IMG/VR virus record: IMGVR_UViG_3300030508_000013
Coordinates: 101,073-165,072 of that record
Direction: 5' to 3' (one strand)
DNA length: 64,000 nt
Source: a virus
Shown: positions 30,566 through 39,246 of the stretch, piece after piece
Layout: the number at the start of each line of letters is the position of its first letter
Position numbering within the stretch: position 1 is the stretch's first letter
Translations under genes and position numbers: made by a program
The notes under the pieces: model-generated
Told to the model about the DNA's origin: nothing
The model's input: the letters and a program-made list of their open reading frames with translations, nothing else
The model's database searches: none

Positions 30566-30720
30566 ATAAATAGACAGGCGTCGAACCTGTGACCCCTTTT
30601 TCGTACTCTCACAACCCCATGTAGCTTTCGGCAGTTCTTGCATTTCAGCAAGCTGTACGGCTACTTCGCATCCGTCATGATTTCCTACTTCAGCGCTCTA
30701 CCAACCTGAGCTACTATTTA
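30566..30720 (-). tRNA. tRNA-like RNA with about 93 nt in place of the anticodon arm
   Basis: Acceptor TAAATAG/CTATTTA pairs perfectly, D-arm GCTC/GAGC with GGTTGGTA loop and T-arm ACAGG-TTCGACG-CCTGT are normal. Between them lies a folded insert with GTAGC/GCTAC and CTTGC-TGAAAT-GCAAG stems and no clean anticodon stem. No CCA is encoded. It could be an intron-bearing tRNA, a tRNA mimic, or an unpermuted relative of the array units. Confidence 0.5.
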
Positions 30721-31088
30721 TCAAACAAGTATCGACATAACCAAATCTAGAATTAATAACGGCTCGTTCCCTTAACCTTCCGAATTAAAAGTCCCCACCT
30801 CTATCTTTCCTAAATTAAGCTTATACACTTTCCCAAGTGTTTTGCAAGTTACCCGAATCTACTTGCTATTTTCACACTAATGAAGAAGGACGCTATTTCA
30901 AGGTTGACTGTTTTATGACTTCTTCAATATTCATATTACATCCAACCTTTCTACACATCCGCAACAGTGTGTTCGGTCATACATCAATCAGTCCAAGGAG
31001 GCGGTTTTACTCAACGGCACGGATGGCGCGTGTTCTGTATCCATGACAGTAGAAACCTTTTTCATGATTGACATATCAAATTTGTAAT
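30721..31088 (-). other. spacer with only weak small ORFs
   Basis: A 28-codon frame (MSIMKKVSTVMDTEHAPSVP...) and a 13-codon frame lack good ribosome sites. CGAACACACTG and GTTACCCGAAT-type segments may belong to RNA structure. Nothing can be assigned firmly. Confidence 0.3.
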
Positions 31089-31271
31089 TCAATTTAAATC
31101 TGTTCGTGCTCTGAACATACGCCCAGTTAGTTTGTTATTAAGCACCTCACGTTTCCAATCAAACGTTACTGGCGGGTCCATGTGTATACGAGACATATCT
31201 GATATATCCATATTGCGATACTCATTTACACTATCGTACGATGTTGCTGGAATATCTCGTTCAGTGCTCAT
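31089..31271 (-). CDS. small acidic/basic protein, 60 residues
   Basis: Start at MSTERDIPATSYDSVNEY because AAGGA lies six bases upstream; an ATG two codons earlier overlaps that spacing. The N-terminal half is acidic and the C-terminal half basic (DWKREVLNNKLTGRMFRARTDLN). It is one of few protein genes in the RNA-rich region. Function unknown. Confidence 0.6.
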   Translation of the reverse strand: MSTERDIPATSYDSVNEYRNMDISDMSRIHMDPPVTFDWKREVLNNKLTGRMFRARTDLN

Positions 31272-31279
31272 CAACATTC

Positions 31280-32299
31280 CTTAGTTATTCCCGCAACGCT
31301 TTCCAAACTTCGCGTTTATTGGTACGGTTAGTGGCACACCCGATTAATAAAAGGGTTGTAAGCTTTTACTAATCACTGCTCGCATTGCCAGGCAGTTCTA
31401 TTCTTCATTATGAAGTTTGGTCATTGTTTACTGAAGTAGGAATCGAACCTACAATTGATCAATCTCGACCACACCCAATGACAGGCAGCCAATGTTAATT
31501 CACTGACAACGATCTGCGTAACCTTTCGGTTTTTCTTATCAGCTTTCACTGACGCGTCGTAGGGTATACCTTATTCCCCCATTCATCTTCATAACTGTTG
31601 CTCTTTACTACTACAATTCTGTAAAAAGAAATACAGGGAAAGTATTGCTACCTTCCCTGTACCCTGTCAACTCTTCTGGTAACAAAGACTAACTTACGTT
31701 AGTGAGTTGACGACTTCGGACTAAGCCGCGAGGCGTTGGTCGTAAGTGCTATCGTTAGATGCATTTATTGATTACCGACTTTTATTAACGACAATAATCG
31801 ATTTTGTCGTGAGGTTGACATTCACTTATTTACCCAATCGAAACCAGGTCTGGCCCATCACATATAAACTATTTAAAATATACATGTGGTGGACCAGGGC
31901 AGACACTTCGCTGTGGACTATTCCTTCATCTCAAAAATGAGAGGGTGGCATTTATAGATAAACAACTATCTATCCTAGTTACTCCGTGGTAATAACTACT
32001 TTAGGAGTCCTATGAGTCTCTAGACCGTCGCAGACCTTTCGAATCTGTTTTGGTACGGTGTTATACATTACTGTACTTTCGCCGTTTGAGCCACCTTTAG
32101 CACTAGGAGTCACCTCCTAGGTCGACTATACTTTCGTTGATCGAACTGCCGTCTTGAGTACATCTGCTTCAGCCTTCAAAATGTTCAAAATATTCTGGGT
32201 TACGCAGGTATCCCTCTAGGACTTACTAGAGATCGGCCTACAATAATCAGTTTCCTAAAAACATTCATACCTACAATTCTTTAATACTTTAAAAATATG
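31280..32299 (-). other. non-protein-coding region with tRNA-like and hairpin elements
   Basis: Includes a T-arm-like GTAGG-TTCGATT-CCTAC (near 31436) enclosed by GTCATTG/CAATGAC, a GNRA hairpin AACC-GAAA-GGTT, a stem TACAGGGAAGG/CTTTCCCTGTA (about 31632-31661) and CTAGGAGG/CCTCCTAG-type pairing near 32105. TTTACTACTACA recurs near 31604. The segment TGCTTCAGCCTT occurs here and again near 32500. Probably one or more large RNAs; family not identified. Confidence 0.4.
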
Positions 32300-32387
32300 T
32301 GGCGGAAACGGTGGGATTCGAACCCACGGAACCTTTCGATTCGCTGGTTTTCAAGACCAGAGCCATAGACCACTCGACCACATTTCC
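32300..32387 (-). tRNA. tRNA-Ser (anticodon TGA)
   Basis: Class II tRNA with acceptor GGAAATG/CGTTTCC, anticodon stem CTGGT/ACCAG, loop CTTGAAA, long variable arm (GAATCGAAAGGTTC), T-arm GTGGG-TTCGAAT-CCCAC and encoded CCA. Confidence 0.94.
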
Positions 32388-33157
32388 TTGTTATGCTGGT
32401 TTCCGTTCCAGCTTATAGAGCCTTCCCTATTCGGTAACTGCAAAAATTATGGTAGGTCTATCTGGGAACTATCCAGATTCTATCGATTATGAGTCGATTG
32501 CTTCAGCCTTAAAGCTTTAGACCCAAAAAACTATTAATTTCAAATATTATCCATTAGATTCAAGTGTGCAAAACCTAAACCCAACAGGCAATATTCGAAT
32601 ATCACTTCTCTTAGATAGTTCGTCTCGAGCAGAGACACTTACGTTTCTAATTTTTTTATCAGCATTATCCCAAGCTATCATGAAACTTTGCCTATAGCAC
32701 TATTCACTTGGAGTCTACGGGAGATATTCTTCCCTTATCCTATTCGACGTAGAACATACGTTTCACGCAAACGATCAACAGCAATAAAGACTTCAGGGCT
32801 ATACAGGTTGATTCCGTTAAGTCCTATAACTAAGCAGTTACTTCACTCCCCGCAGATATAGTCTGTGGAAAGAATTAGTCGTCTACAACGTCACTGCTCC
32901 AACATGCAAGATTTTCCAATCACAGAGGCTACTCGATGATTTAGCGTGTGCTGCTGTTATCTTGCTACGAAGTGTTTTGCTCCGTGCATTCTTTAAATAG
33001 TAACTATCGTTATAGCTAATAGTGATAAAAAGTAATATGAAGTTTACCCATGTCACTACCCCGCAAGTCCCAAGAATAATCGTCAGTTATGTATTCCCAA
33101 CGCATTATCATGAGCCAGATCCCTTGCAGTAGGACCATGTTCTTACAACTTTAATAA
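32388..33157 (-). other. non-protein-coding region between tRNA-Ser and tRNA-Leu
   Basis: No ORF with a ribosome site. Short stems are visible (CACAGACTATATCTGCGG; CTGGATAGTTCCCAG; GTCTCTGCTCGAGACG-type). The TGCTTCAGCCTT copy near 32500 suggests relation to the RNA on the other side of tRNA-Ser. Nothing firmer can be said. Confidence 0.35.
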
Positions 33158-33851
33158 TGGTACGAGAAGCCGGACTTGAACCGGCACGCCATCTTCCGAT
33201 TAAGCGGCGGATTTTACCTACTACCACGATTTTCATCGCCAGTTAGAAGCAGAATGACACTCTTCTATTTATGTACCCAAATTTATATTTTCCCTGGATA
33301 TACTGTTCGTAGTCTGGAACATGCTATCGCCATAATGCGCAGATTCGAACTGCAATGGTTCTTAAGGTCCCATTCCGTCATCTTAGGCATTCCGTCTCTG
33401 TTCTCTACACCTTCAAAATGCGCGGATTTGACCGCTAAAACACAACCCTTAGAGGAATCATCAATAGTACCTCTGATTTTTATCAAACGGACTTGACCGT
33501 GACTGGGAGTGATACATTAAGCTTGGCTCGGCGTTGGCAAACAGGTTAATAAAGCTTATAGAAAGTGGAATGGATGGATGGGGTTGCTTACCCACACCAC
33601 TGCCGGCCACCTTCGTCCTTATTATTACATACTTAGGCTTTCTGATCCTGTTAAAGCGTTCGCCGAATTTACGGAAATACTATCTACGTCTTTCGATTGA
33701 GATGTTACGCCAAATACGTTTTTCTCTGGCAAATCCTATATTTCAAGGAAGTGTTCGATTACCCGCTAATTCCATAAGATGACTACCAACTCATTTTTCG
33801 TAGATGACCCATTAAAGAGTCCGCTGTGTCTACCAATTTCACCATTCTCGC
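33158..33851 (-). tRNA. tRNA-Leu (TAA) interrupted by about 600 nt
   Basis: The 5' exon (33818-33851) gives acceptor GCGAGAA, D-arm GTGAAATTGGTAGACAC and anticodon 5' stem GCGGA plus CT. The 3' exon (33158-33216) gives TAAAA then TCCGC (pairs GCGGA), a variable arm, T-arm GCCGG-TTCAAGT-CCGGC, acceptor TTCTCGT and CCA. Joined, the loop is CTTAAAA with anticodon TAA. The exons match at both stems although they lie 600 nt apart. Confidence 0.75.
33217..33817 (-). other. candidate group I intron in tRNA-Leu
   Basis: The 5' exon ends in U and the insert ends in G, as group I introns require. A P1 helix GACU/GGUC with U-G at the splice site is possible. AATTAGCGGGTAA resembles the P element and GTTCCAGACTACGAAC the R element (GACTAC could pair GTAGT near the 3' end as P7). 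I could not trace a full core, and an unrelated T-arm-like segment (GCAG-TTCGAAT-CTGC) lies inside. No homing endonuclease is evident. Confidence 0.5.
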
Positions 33852-33861
33852 ATTTAAACTT

Positions 33862-33984
33862 TTACAACAAACTCATTGATTGCCGAACTTGTTTCCACCA
33901 ATCGTTAGATCCTGGCGTATAACCCATGCTAGTTGCAATACTAGCGCAGTGATCCCAAACATGCTGTGTAATCTTTGCTTTCAC
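33862..33984 (-). CDS. small protein, 40 residues, GTG start
   Basis: KAKITQHVWDHCASIATSMG then YTPGSNDWWKQVRQSMSLL from a GTG with AAAGGAGTAGTC before it. Aromatic and basic. It ends about ten bases before the tRNA-Leu 5' end. Function unknown. Confidence 0.55.
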   Translation of the reverse strand: MKAKITQHVWDHCASIATSMGYTPGSNDWWKQVRQSMSLL

Positions 33985-34026
33985 GACTACTCCTTTGTTC
34001 AGAAGATGAATGCAGTCAGTATATTT

Positions 34027-34110
34027 CTACCGACCACTCTTTAATCTGATTATCCGATCCAATTCATCGGTAAACGCTATTCGTCCTGATCGATCTGTAA
34101 TTAAATACAT
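34027..34110 (-). CDS. 27-residue small ORF
   Basis: MYLITDRSGRIAFTDELDRI then IRLKSGR, the first ATG after the tandem promoters. No Shine-Dalgarno; could be leaderless or chance. Confidence 0.3.
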   Translation of the reverse strand: MYLITDRSGRIAFTDELDRIIRLKSGR

Positions 34111-34129
34111 AGAACGAGACTTACTCTCA

Positions 34130-34161
34130 CTCTAGTTATATATGGCTGAAATATTCTAGAA
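34130..34161 (-). promoter_or_regulatory. phage-type promoter, proximal of a tandem pair
   Basis: Minus-strand TTCTAGAATATTTCAG then CCATATATAACTAGAG. Together with the site 70 bp upstream it points at the tRNA, Ro60 and Y RNA region. Confidence 0.62.
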
Positions 34162-34200
34162 TCGAATATTTTTAAATACTTATTAAAATAGGAACATCCT

Positions 34201-34235
34201 CACTATAAGGATATATGTCTAAAATTTTTTGGAAT
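34201..34235 (-). promoter_or_regulatory. phage-type promoter, distal of a tandem pair
   Basis: Minus-strand TTCCAAAAAATTTTAG then ACATATATCCTTATAGTG. Best match to the common pattern; tandem arrangement suggests strong expression of the downstream RNA region. Confidence 0.65.
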
Positions 34236-34252
34236 ACAGTTAACTATGCTTT

Positions 34253-34561
34253 TTATGGCATTTGTTGTGCAAGAGACACGATTGATTTATCTTCTGCTTC
34301 TATTGAAATTTTAATAGTAGCAGTTATACCCTTGATTACGGTATAATCTTCAATATCGAACCGATTACCCATTACCATACAACGATTTGCTAACCATGCT
34401 TTACCGTGTTCTTCAGCGGTTCCATTTTCATCATCATAGAAACTCTTAAGACCAACTGGATCGAATTGATCAAAATGATCTTCAAAATAAATAAAGGAAG
34501 TACATTTGTTTAGATGTGCCAAATGTTCTTCATCGCTTATAACTTGAACAACATTTGGCAT
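34253..34561 (-). CDS. hypothetical acidic protein, 102 residues
   Basis: MPNVVQVISDEEHLAHLNKCTSFIYFEDHF: alternating strand and helix; C-terminal VIKGITATIKISIEAEDKSIV is beta-like. The last gene before the tandem promoters. No family recognised. Confidence 0.72.
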   Translation of the reverse strand: MPNVVQVISDEEHLAHLNKCTSFIYFEDHFDQFDPVGLKSFYDDENGTAEEHGKAWLANRCMVMGNRFDIEDYTVIKGITATIKISIEAEDKSIVSLAQQMP

Positions 34562-34657
34562 GATAATCCTTTTAGTTATTGAATATATATTGGTGCAAAA
34601 TATATACCTAACCCGATAAGTTTTTACAAATTAAGTAGTTTGTTGCATGAACTGTAT

Positions 34658-35062
34658 TTATGCGACTCTAGCTTCGTATTTATCGACAACTGCTTTAATT
34701 GTATCGGCTAGTGCTTTCAGGCCTTCTGGTGAATGCACATGGTAACAGTCACATGCTAGCCCTTTACAGACGTCTCCAGGACTAGGACAACTATCGCGCC
34801 CGTATACATGTACATCTTTACCATGCGTGGTGTGTAGAGCTTCTGCTACCCAGTATTCCCTATTTCTTTCAAAATTCCAACCATGTAAATGACCACGTAC
34901 TGGAGTTTTTACTTCGCTCGATACCTTTTGAGCACTCCCAACAGGAGAACTTATTAAGTTATCTATATACGCACTTATCATTGGAATACCAGCATCACGT
35001 AGTTCTTCTTTGAACATGTCGTCAGTGTCAGCATGATCTCTTGCTCTAATTGGAAAGTTCAT
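34658..35062 (-). CDS. hypothetical protein sharing its N-terminus with the 36879-37151 product
   Basis: 134 residues. MNFPIRARDHADTDDMFKEELRDA matches MTFPNKAGDHPDTDAILRSELEAA of the 90-residue protein at 36879. The rest has DSCPSPGDVCKGLACDCYHVHS, a Cys/His cluster that may bind metal. Function unknown. Confidence 0.72.
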   Translation of the reverse strand: MNFPIRARDHADTDDMFKEELRDAGIPMISAYIDNLISSPVGSAQKVSSEVKTPVRGHLHGWNFERNREYWVAEALHTTHGKDVHVYGRDSCPSPGDVCKGLACDCYHVHSPEGLKALADTIKAVVDKYEARVA

Positions 35063-35264
35063 TTTAATACTCCATAGTAATTACAATAGTAAAAAAATAC
35101 TGTAATGGGTTTATATTTTGCTAGTTAGGAGACGTCTTAATTAGCAGAGACGTCCAACAATGGGGTCTTTGCTGTATTAATATATATTACAGTACTTTAA
35201 AGTACTGTAATATCACTTCTTCTTTTGACCTTGTTCTTTACAAGGTGTTCTCTCTAACATGTCT
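35063..35264 (-). other. spacer with terminator 35186-35211
   Basis: ATTACAGTACTTT/AAAGTACTGTAAT is a perfect 26-base palindrome downstream of the 35265-36005 gene, followed by TATATATT. A 15-codon ORF (MLERTPCKEQGQKKK) precedes it. Otherwise empty. Confidence 0.5.
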
Positions 35265-36005
35265 TTAAACTGCTGTTAAGATGTGTTCAGCCTTTACTAG
35301 GTCGAATTCGTTATCGGTACGAATACCTGACTCCATATCAATCCACCAACGAAAATCAATATCGTCATCTTTATCGCCAATCATTGTTTCTATATTCTGC
35401 ATAACAGTAACGATATTGTCTGGATTTATTCCGCCAGCAAAACCACATGAAACATCTTTATACTCAGATAATAAACTTTTAACTTTCTCTGGGATACTCC
35501 ATATTTCTGGTACAGTGCCACGACCTCTTGATTCATCTAACAGAATACCGACTCTCATCATGTCGTATTTATCTAAACAACTAATGAAGTGTAGTATATT
35601 CTCTGCTGTATTTTCATTATATTGCAAGATAATATCTGGACCTAAATCTAGTGATCTTTCATATACTTCTAATACTTCTTTATCTGTAAATTCAATCTTA
35701 CGGGCATTGATATTTAATTGAATTCTATCAGCCAAACTAATAAATTTAGGTAGCGTATTGTCTAACAATTCATTAAATGCTAAACTACCACAAAGATGTA
35801 TTGCTGAAAATTTCCATTTAATACGATTTGATTCAAAGAAAGAACTATACCACGCTTTCGATGGATTACGTGGTGACCCTAATTTATGTGGAACATAGAG
35901 AATTCCCCATTCTACAAATAGGAATTCTCTAGAAAGTTCTGATAATACAGAAACATCTATCCTATCGTCTACACCAGTTAATGAAACACGATTAATAATG
36001 CTCAT
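35265..36005 (-). CDS. phosphoribosylanthranilate isomerase-like TIM-barrel protein
   Basis: 246 residues. The C-terminal half has the TrpF-like phosphate-site motif CGFAGGINPDNI (near 187) and a final WIDMESGIRTD (near 222), where TrpF has D-x-x-SG-V. The N-terminal catalytic Cys region is not clear. Large phages carry such TrpF-like proteins of unproved role; a tryptophan pathway is not present here. It may act on a phosphoribosyl compound. Confidence 0.7.
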   Translation of the reverse strand: MSIINRVSLTGVDDRIDVSVLSELSREFLFVEWGILYVPHKLGSPRNPSKAWYSSFFESNRIKWKFSAIHLCGSLAFNELLDNTLPKFISLADRIQLNINARKIEFTDKEVLEVYERSLDLGPDIILQYNENTAENILHFISCLDKYDMMRVGILLDESRGRGTVPEIWSIPEKVKSLLSEYKDVSCGFAGGINPDNIVTVMQNIETMIGDKDDDIDFRWWIDMESGIRTDNEFDLVKAEHILTAV

Positions 36006-36025
36006 GATATTTCTCCATTGATTAA

Positions 36026-36448
36026 CTAAATGTTTGCAGGTGGAATTACGTATTGATTTTGTTTTAATGAGCCATTTGCTATTTCAGAGAATTTCATAAT
36101 AACAAACATACGACATTCTTCTTGTGTTTCTATAACAAGGTCTATTATTTGATCATCAAATTTCATTATTTCGTCGTTACTTAAACATAATGATCGTTGT
36201 AGTGCATTTAATTGTCTATTAAAAACTGTGTTAGCTTTCTCCCATTCTTCAGATTGCTGGGCATCTTCATCGTCTTTTTGTAAACGAAGCATTGAGAGCG
36301 CTTGTGCGGCAATATTTCTTACTTCTATTTCATTTGGTTTTTTATCAGAGCCTAATAAAATAGCTATTAGTCCTTTTGTTAAAAAATCAATAAAGTGTTT
36401 AAATACTTCTTCTTGATCTTGTTTATATATAGCATCTTCATTGCTCAT
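36026..36448 (-). CDS. hypothetical helical protein, 140 residues
   Basis: MSNEDAIYKQDQEEVFKHFIDFLTKGLIAILLG: acidic helix, one short hydrophobic patch, then several amphipathic helices (AAQALSMLRLQKDDEDAQQSEEWEKANTVF is Glu/Gln-rich). Soluble. Function unknown. Confidence 0.72.
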   Translation of the reverse strand: MSNEDAIYKQDQEEVFKHFIDFLTKGLIAILLGSDKKPNEIEVRNIAAQALSMLRLQKDDEDAQQSEEWEKANTVFNRQLNALQRSLCLSNDEIMKFDDQIIDLVIETQEECRMFVIMKFSEIANGSLKQNQYVIPPANI

Positions 36449-36490
36449 GATACTCTCCTTTATAAATTAATTAGAAACTCATCTGCTTTC

Positions 36491-36868
36491 TCAATAGCGT
36501 TCCATGCGACTATCTAATCCGAATATTTTAATATTGTACGTGTGTCGTTCGTGGTTAAAGATACGATGGACATGAATCATGAAGTATCCGATGGTGGGGT
36601 GTAGGTCTATAGATAGCCCAGATAGCTCGCTAGGCTCGATATGTTGTATATGGAGTAGACGTGCTAGGTCTGGTGCTAAGGCGGCATAGGCAGGCTCTAA
36701 TACCGCTCTTAAGTCAGATGGTGTAGGTGGTGTTGAAGAAGAACTTGTATAAATTAACAATAATGTCAAATCAGATATATATTTTAAAATGATTTTACAA
36801 AGTTCTGGTGCAACTGTGACCCTAAATGACTTAGCTCGATGAATTTTTAGTTTAGTGTATTCCATCAT
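36491..36868 (-). CDS. hypothetical protein with unusual codon use, 125 residues
   Basis: Start at MMEYTKLKIHRAKSFRVTV because AGGAAAA precedes it. The centre (about residues 45-90) uses CTA, ATA, GAC and other codons rarely used by its neighbours, and is locally richer in GC. This suggests recent acquisition. Sequence: a Ser/Thr/Pro linker, then LEPAYAALAPDLARLLHIQH. No family recognised. Confidence 0.62.
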   Translation of the reverse strand: MMEYTKLKIHRAKSFRVTVAPELCKIILKYISDLTLLLIYTSSSSTPPTPSDLRAVLEPAYAALAPDLARLLHIQHIEPSELSGLSIDLHPTIGYFMIHVHRIFNHERHTYNIKIFGLDSRMERY

Positions 36869-36878
36869 TTTTCCTATA

Positions 36879-37151
36879 TTAATCAAAAAAGTTTGTTTCA
36901 CCTGAGAAGGCAATCATTTCATCTTTAGTAATTTTGAATTCATCAAAGTCATAGATAGTAGCAGGGTTACATAAGTCAGGATGTTTAGCGTTGATTAAGG
37001 CAGCAGCTTCTTCTAGTGAGTTGGCAAATAATAGAACGCCTCCTTCAAAGCCAGCATCGTACCTGTATGCTTTTAATTCAGCCGCTTCTAATTCAGATCT
37101 TAAGATTGCGTCTGTGTCTGGATGGTCACCTGCTTTATTTGGAAACGTCAT
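36879..37151 (-). CDS. hypothetical protein, 90 residues
   Basis: Shares MxFPxxAxDHxDTD with the 134-residue protein at 34658. Residues 40-60 (GVLLFANSLEEAAALINAKH) are helical and the C-terminus acidic. AAAAGGAGAAGTAAA precedes the ATG. Function unknown. Confidence 0.72.
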   Translation of the reverse strand: MTFPNKAGDHPDTDAILRSELEAAELKAYRYDAGFEGGVLLFANSLEEAAALINAKHPDLCNPATIYDFDEFKITKDEMIAFSGETNFFD

Positions 37152-37204
37152 TTTACTTCTCCTTTTTCATTTTATCGCAAACAAATAATGTTCACTTACC
37201 TTTA

Positions 37205-37465
37205 TTATTTTAACCAAGTTAAATTCATTGGAAGACAGGATATGTTCTCTCGACTTGTAATATAGCATACGACTCCAGCCTGATGATCTATGAGCCGTAC
37301 TATTTCACCATTTGCTTGTCTTACCGTAATAATAAGACGTGCGCTATCAGTGGCTTCAGCACGTTCAGTATCAGGAGATGGAGATTTATTTGTATCTTGA
37401 CTATTAGATGATTGAGTACATCCTAGTAAAAATACACAGATAATTATTAGTTTTATAAATTTCAT
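37205..37465 (-). CDS. small lipoprotein, 86 residues
   Basis: MKFIKLIIICVFLLGCTQSS has a lipobox LLGC at residue 13-16, followed by a Ser/Asp/Thr-rich linker and a small beta domain with two Cys (GVVCYITSRENISC). Probably lipid-anchored in the envelope. Could relate to superinfection exclusion, but there is no direct evidence. Confidence 0.75.
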   Translation of the reverse strand: MKFIKLIIICVFLLGCTQSSNSQDTNKSPSPDTERAEATDSARLIITVRQANGEIVRLIDHQAGVVCYITSRENISCLPMNLTWLK

Positions 37466-37477
37466 TTTACTTTTCCT

Positions 37478-38449
37478 TTATATTGCGATTTGCACATTAC
37501 TAGGCACAGTAACCAACCCGTTACATGGGACATAGATATTATTGCGGTTAGCTTCCCATTCATCTGGTGTGCATTGTCGTGGGTTATATTCGTGCGACGG
37601 TGCCTGTATTTCATTTACTCGTAACTTCTTTTCCAAATACGGATTAGCTAATGCAAGATTCTTCCTTAATTCAATATCGCTCGTAAGTAAATTGAAATTA
37701 GCTTTACTCAGTATCATTTCTTCGTCACCTGTTTTAACGAATAACGCTAACGCAAAGACTTGGTCCAAAAGTGGGGTATCCTCTAGATAAACACAAAGAT
37801 TAGCCACATGTATATCTGTCTTTGTATACAGTTCCAGTTTATAAGGTGTGCTAAAACCAGTACTTTCTGTAGCTCGTAAAAGATTACCGTTATATTTAGT
37901 TAAGACGAACTTAAACAATGAATCTGGATGACTCACTTCAATCTCATTGCCACCTAGGAATATTTTAATATCGTCTTCCATTCCAAAGTTAGAAATCAAC
38001 TTCATCGCTCTCTTTATGGAGCTTCGTATAGATTTCTTAATGAGAGGGCCTCGTTTTACTTTAGGAGGAACCCACTCAGGTGTGACAATATAACACGATA
38101 CATTTGTATTTATTACAGTTTGACGCAAACCATTTGTGTTAAATATTAAACCGTATCGTTCAGAACCAGGGCAATTTATATAAAGCGTAGGCATAGAACC
38201 AGTAAGATTTAAACTAGTTCCGCTATACAACATTCCAGTTGATGCAATAGCGGTAGATGTAAACGCAACCACATTACTCTGAGTTTGCAAATTGGTATTC
38301 GCAAAAGTACTATAGTCAGAATACTGAATCACCTGAATGTTTTGGTCATTCGATAACACGGTGATCCAGCCTGTATCAGCAGGAAGAATATTTTCACCTG
38401 GTACAGAAACATCAACGTTATTGTTGTGTAAAACTAAACCAGTAGTCAT
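37478..38449 (-). CDS. hypothetical protein, 323 residues
   Basis: The first 130 residues are beta-rich and Asn/Thr/Ser-rich (YSDYSTFANTNLQTQSNVVA), like virion surface domains. A basic stretch (PPKVKRGPLIKKSIRSSIKRAMKLI) follows, then a mixed domain, and QAPSHEYNPRQCTPDEWEAN near the end. No signal peptide. May be a structural or host-interaction protein. Confidence 0.7.
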   Translation of the reverse strand: MTTGLVLHNNNVDVSVPGENILPADTGWITVLSNDQNIQVIQYSDYSTFANTNLQTQSNVVAFTSTAIASTGMLYSGTSLNLTGSMPTLYINCPGSERYGLIFNTNGLRQTVINTNVSCYIVTPEWVPPKVKRGPLIKKSIRSSIKRAMKLISNFGMEDDIKIFLGGNEIEVSHPDSLFKFVLTKYNGNLLRATESTGFSTPYKLELYTKTDIHVANLCVYLEDTPLLDQVFALALFVKTGDEEMILSKANFNLLTSDIELRKNLALANPYLEKKLRVNEIQAPSHEYNPRQCTPDEWEANRNNIYVPCNGLVTVPSNVQIAI

Positions 38450-38464
38450 ATCGCTCTCCTTTTA

Positions 38465-38989
38465 TTAACCACCGTGTATGCGACGAACACCTAATGAGTG
38501 GTTATCGACTACTTCTTCGGCGGTCTTTGCTGTTCTGCTAGATTCGAAACTTCGTTTCTCTTTATGCTTTCTTACGTCGACAACTTTATCACGCGCAAGA
38601 GTAGCAATGTCAATATCGTCCATGTCTGTACATATTTTCTCGAACTGCTCGTCTTTGATGATAATCTCTTTAGCAGATTCAATATTCTTTTCAGTTAACT
38701 TTACTCTACGAGAAAAACTAGCTGAACCTAATGACATTTTCTTCATAATAAAGAAAGTATAACCATCTGCCATCTTCTTACGAATAAGAGCAAGAACTTT
38801 TTCACGATTGCGTTCATGCCATGCAATTGTGATATCCCCCAGTTTACAGAGCATTGTGAGTGATCCTAGATATTCTTCTTCCTCTCCTTCTAATTTAGTC
38901 ATTGGATATAGTGCAGTTGTAACCGCGCACCATTCTTCACCTGTCTTTTCTAGTATGTCGGTATATACAGGACTAATTGTGTTTTTCAT
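38465..38989 (-). CDS. hypothetical protein, 174 residues
   Basis: Start at MKNTISPVYTDILEK because AAAAGGAAAACATT lies before it. Middle segment DGYTFFIMKKMSLGSASFSRRV echoes the SAMFFVKKVSLGECIASRSY segment of the 9296 protein, so the two may share a domain. The C-terminus is basic and flexible. It overlaps the 38973-39233 gene by 17 bases. Confidence 0.7.
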   Translation of the reverse strand: MKNTISPVYTDILEKTGEEWCAVTTALYPMTKLEGEEEEYLGSLTMLCKLGDITIAWHERNREKVLALIRKKMADGYTFFIMKKMSLGSASFSRRVKLTEKNIESAKEIIIKDEQFEKICTDMDDIDIATLARDKVVDVRKHKEKRSFESSRTAKTAEEVVDNHSLGVRRIHGG

Positions 38990-39233
38990 AATGTTTTCCT
39001 TTTTGTTCAGTAAAACCAAAACGAGACATTTCAGCTTTTGTTACTGTGGCAGTCTCAATACTCACTACGTTGTTCGTGCCAACATTACCTTTAAAGAACC
39101 CGCGACAACGAACACATTGTAGTGAGCCGAATTCTCTATAGCCAATATTAAATAATTGACTGACAGTATGTCCAGATTCACCTGAGCAATCTGGACATTT
39201 TACATAGGTTTTTGTATAGAGTTCAGCAAGCAT
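38973..39233 (-). CDS. zinc-ribbon protein, 86 residues
   Basis: CPDC near residue 13 and CVRC near 40 give a four-Cys zinc ribbon around GHTVSQLFNIGYREFGSLQ. A short C-terminal basic tail overlaps the next gene. Probably binds nucleic acid or protein; role unknown. Confidence 0.72.
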   Translation of the reverse strand: MLAELYTKTYVKCPDCSGESGHTVSQLFNIGYREFGSLQCVRCRGFFKGNVGTNNVVSIETATVTKAEMSRFGFTEQKGKHYEKHN

Positions 39234-39246
39234 TTCATTTCCTTTA

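Noticed and set aside
33283-33486. 67-codon ORF inside the tRNA-Leu insert as an intron-encoded endonuclease
   Set aside because: No LAGLIDADG, HNH or GIY-YIG motif and no ribosome site; it includes a T-arm-like segment.
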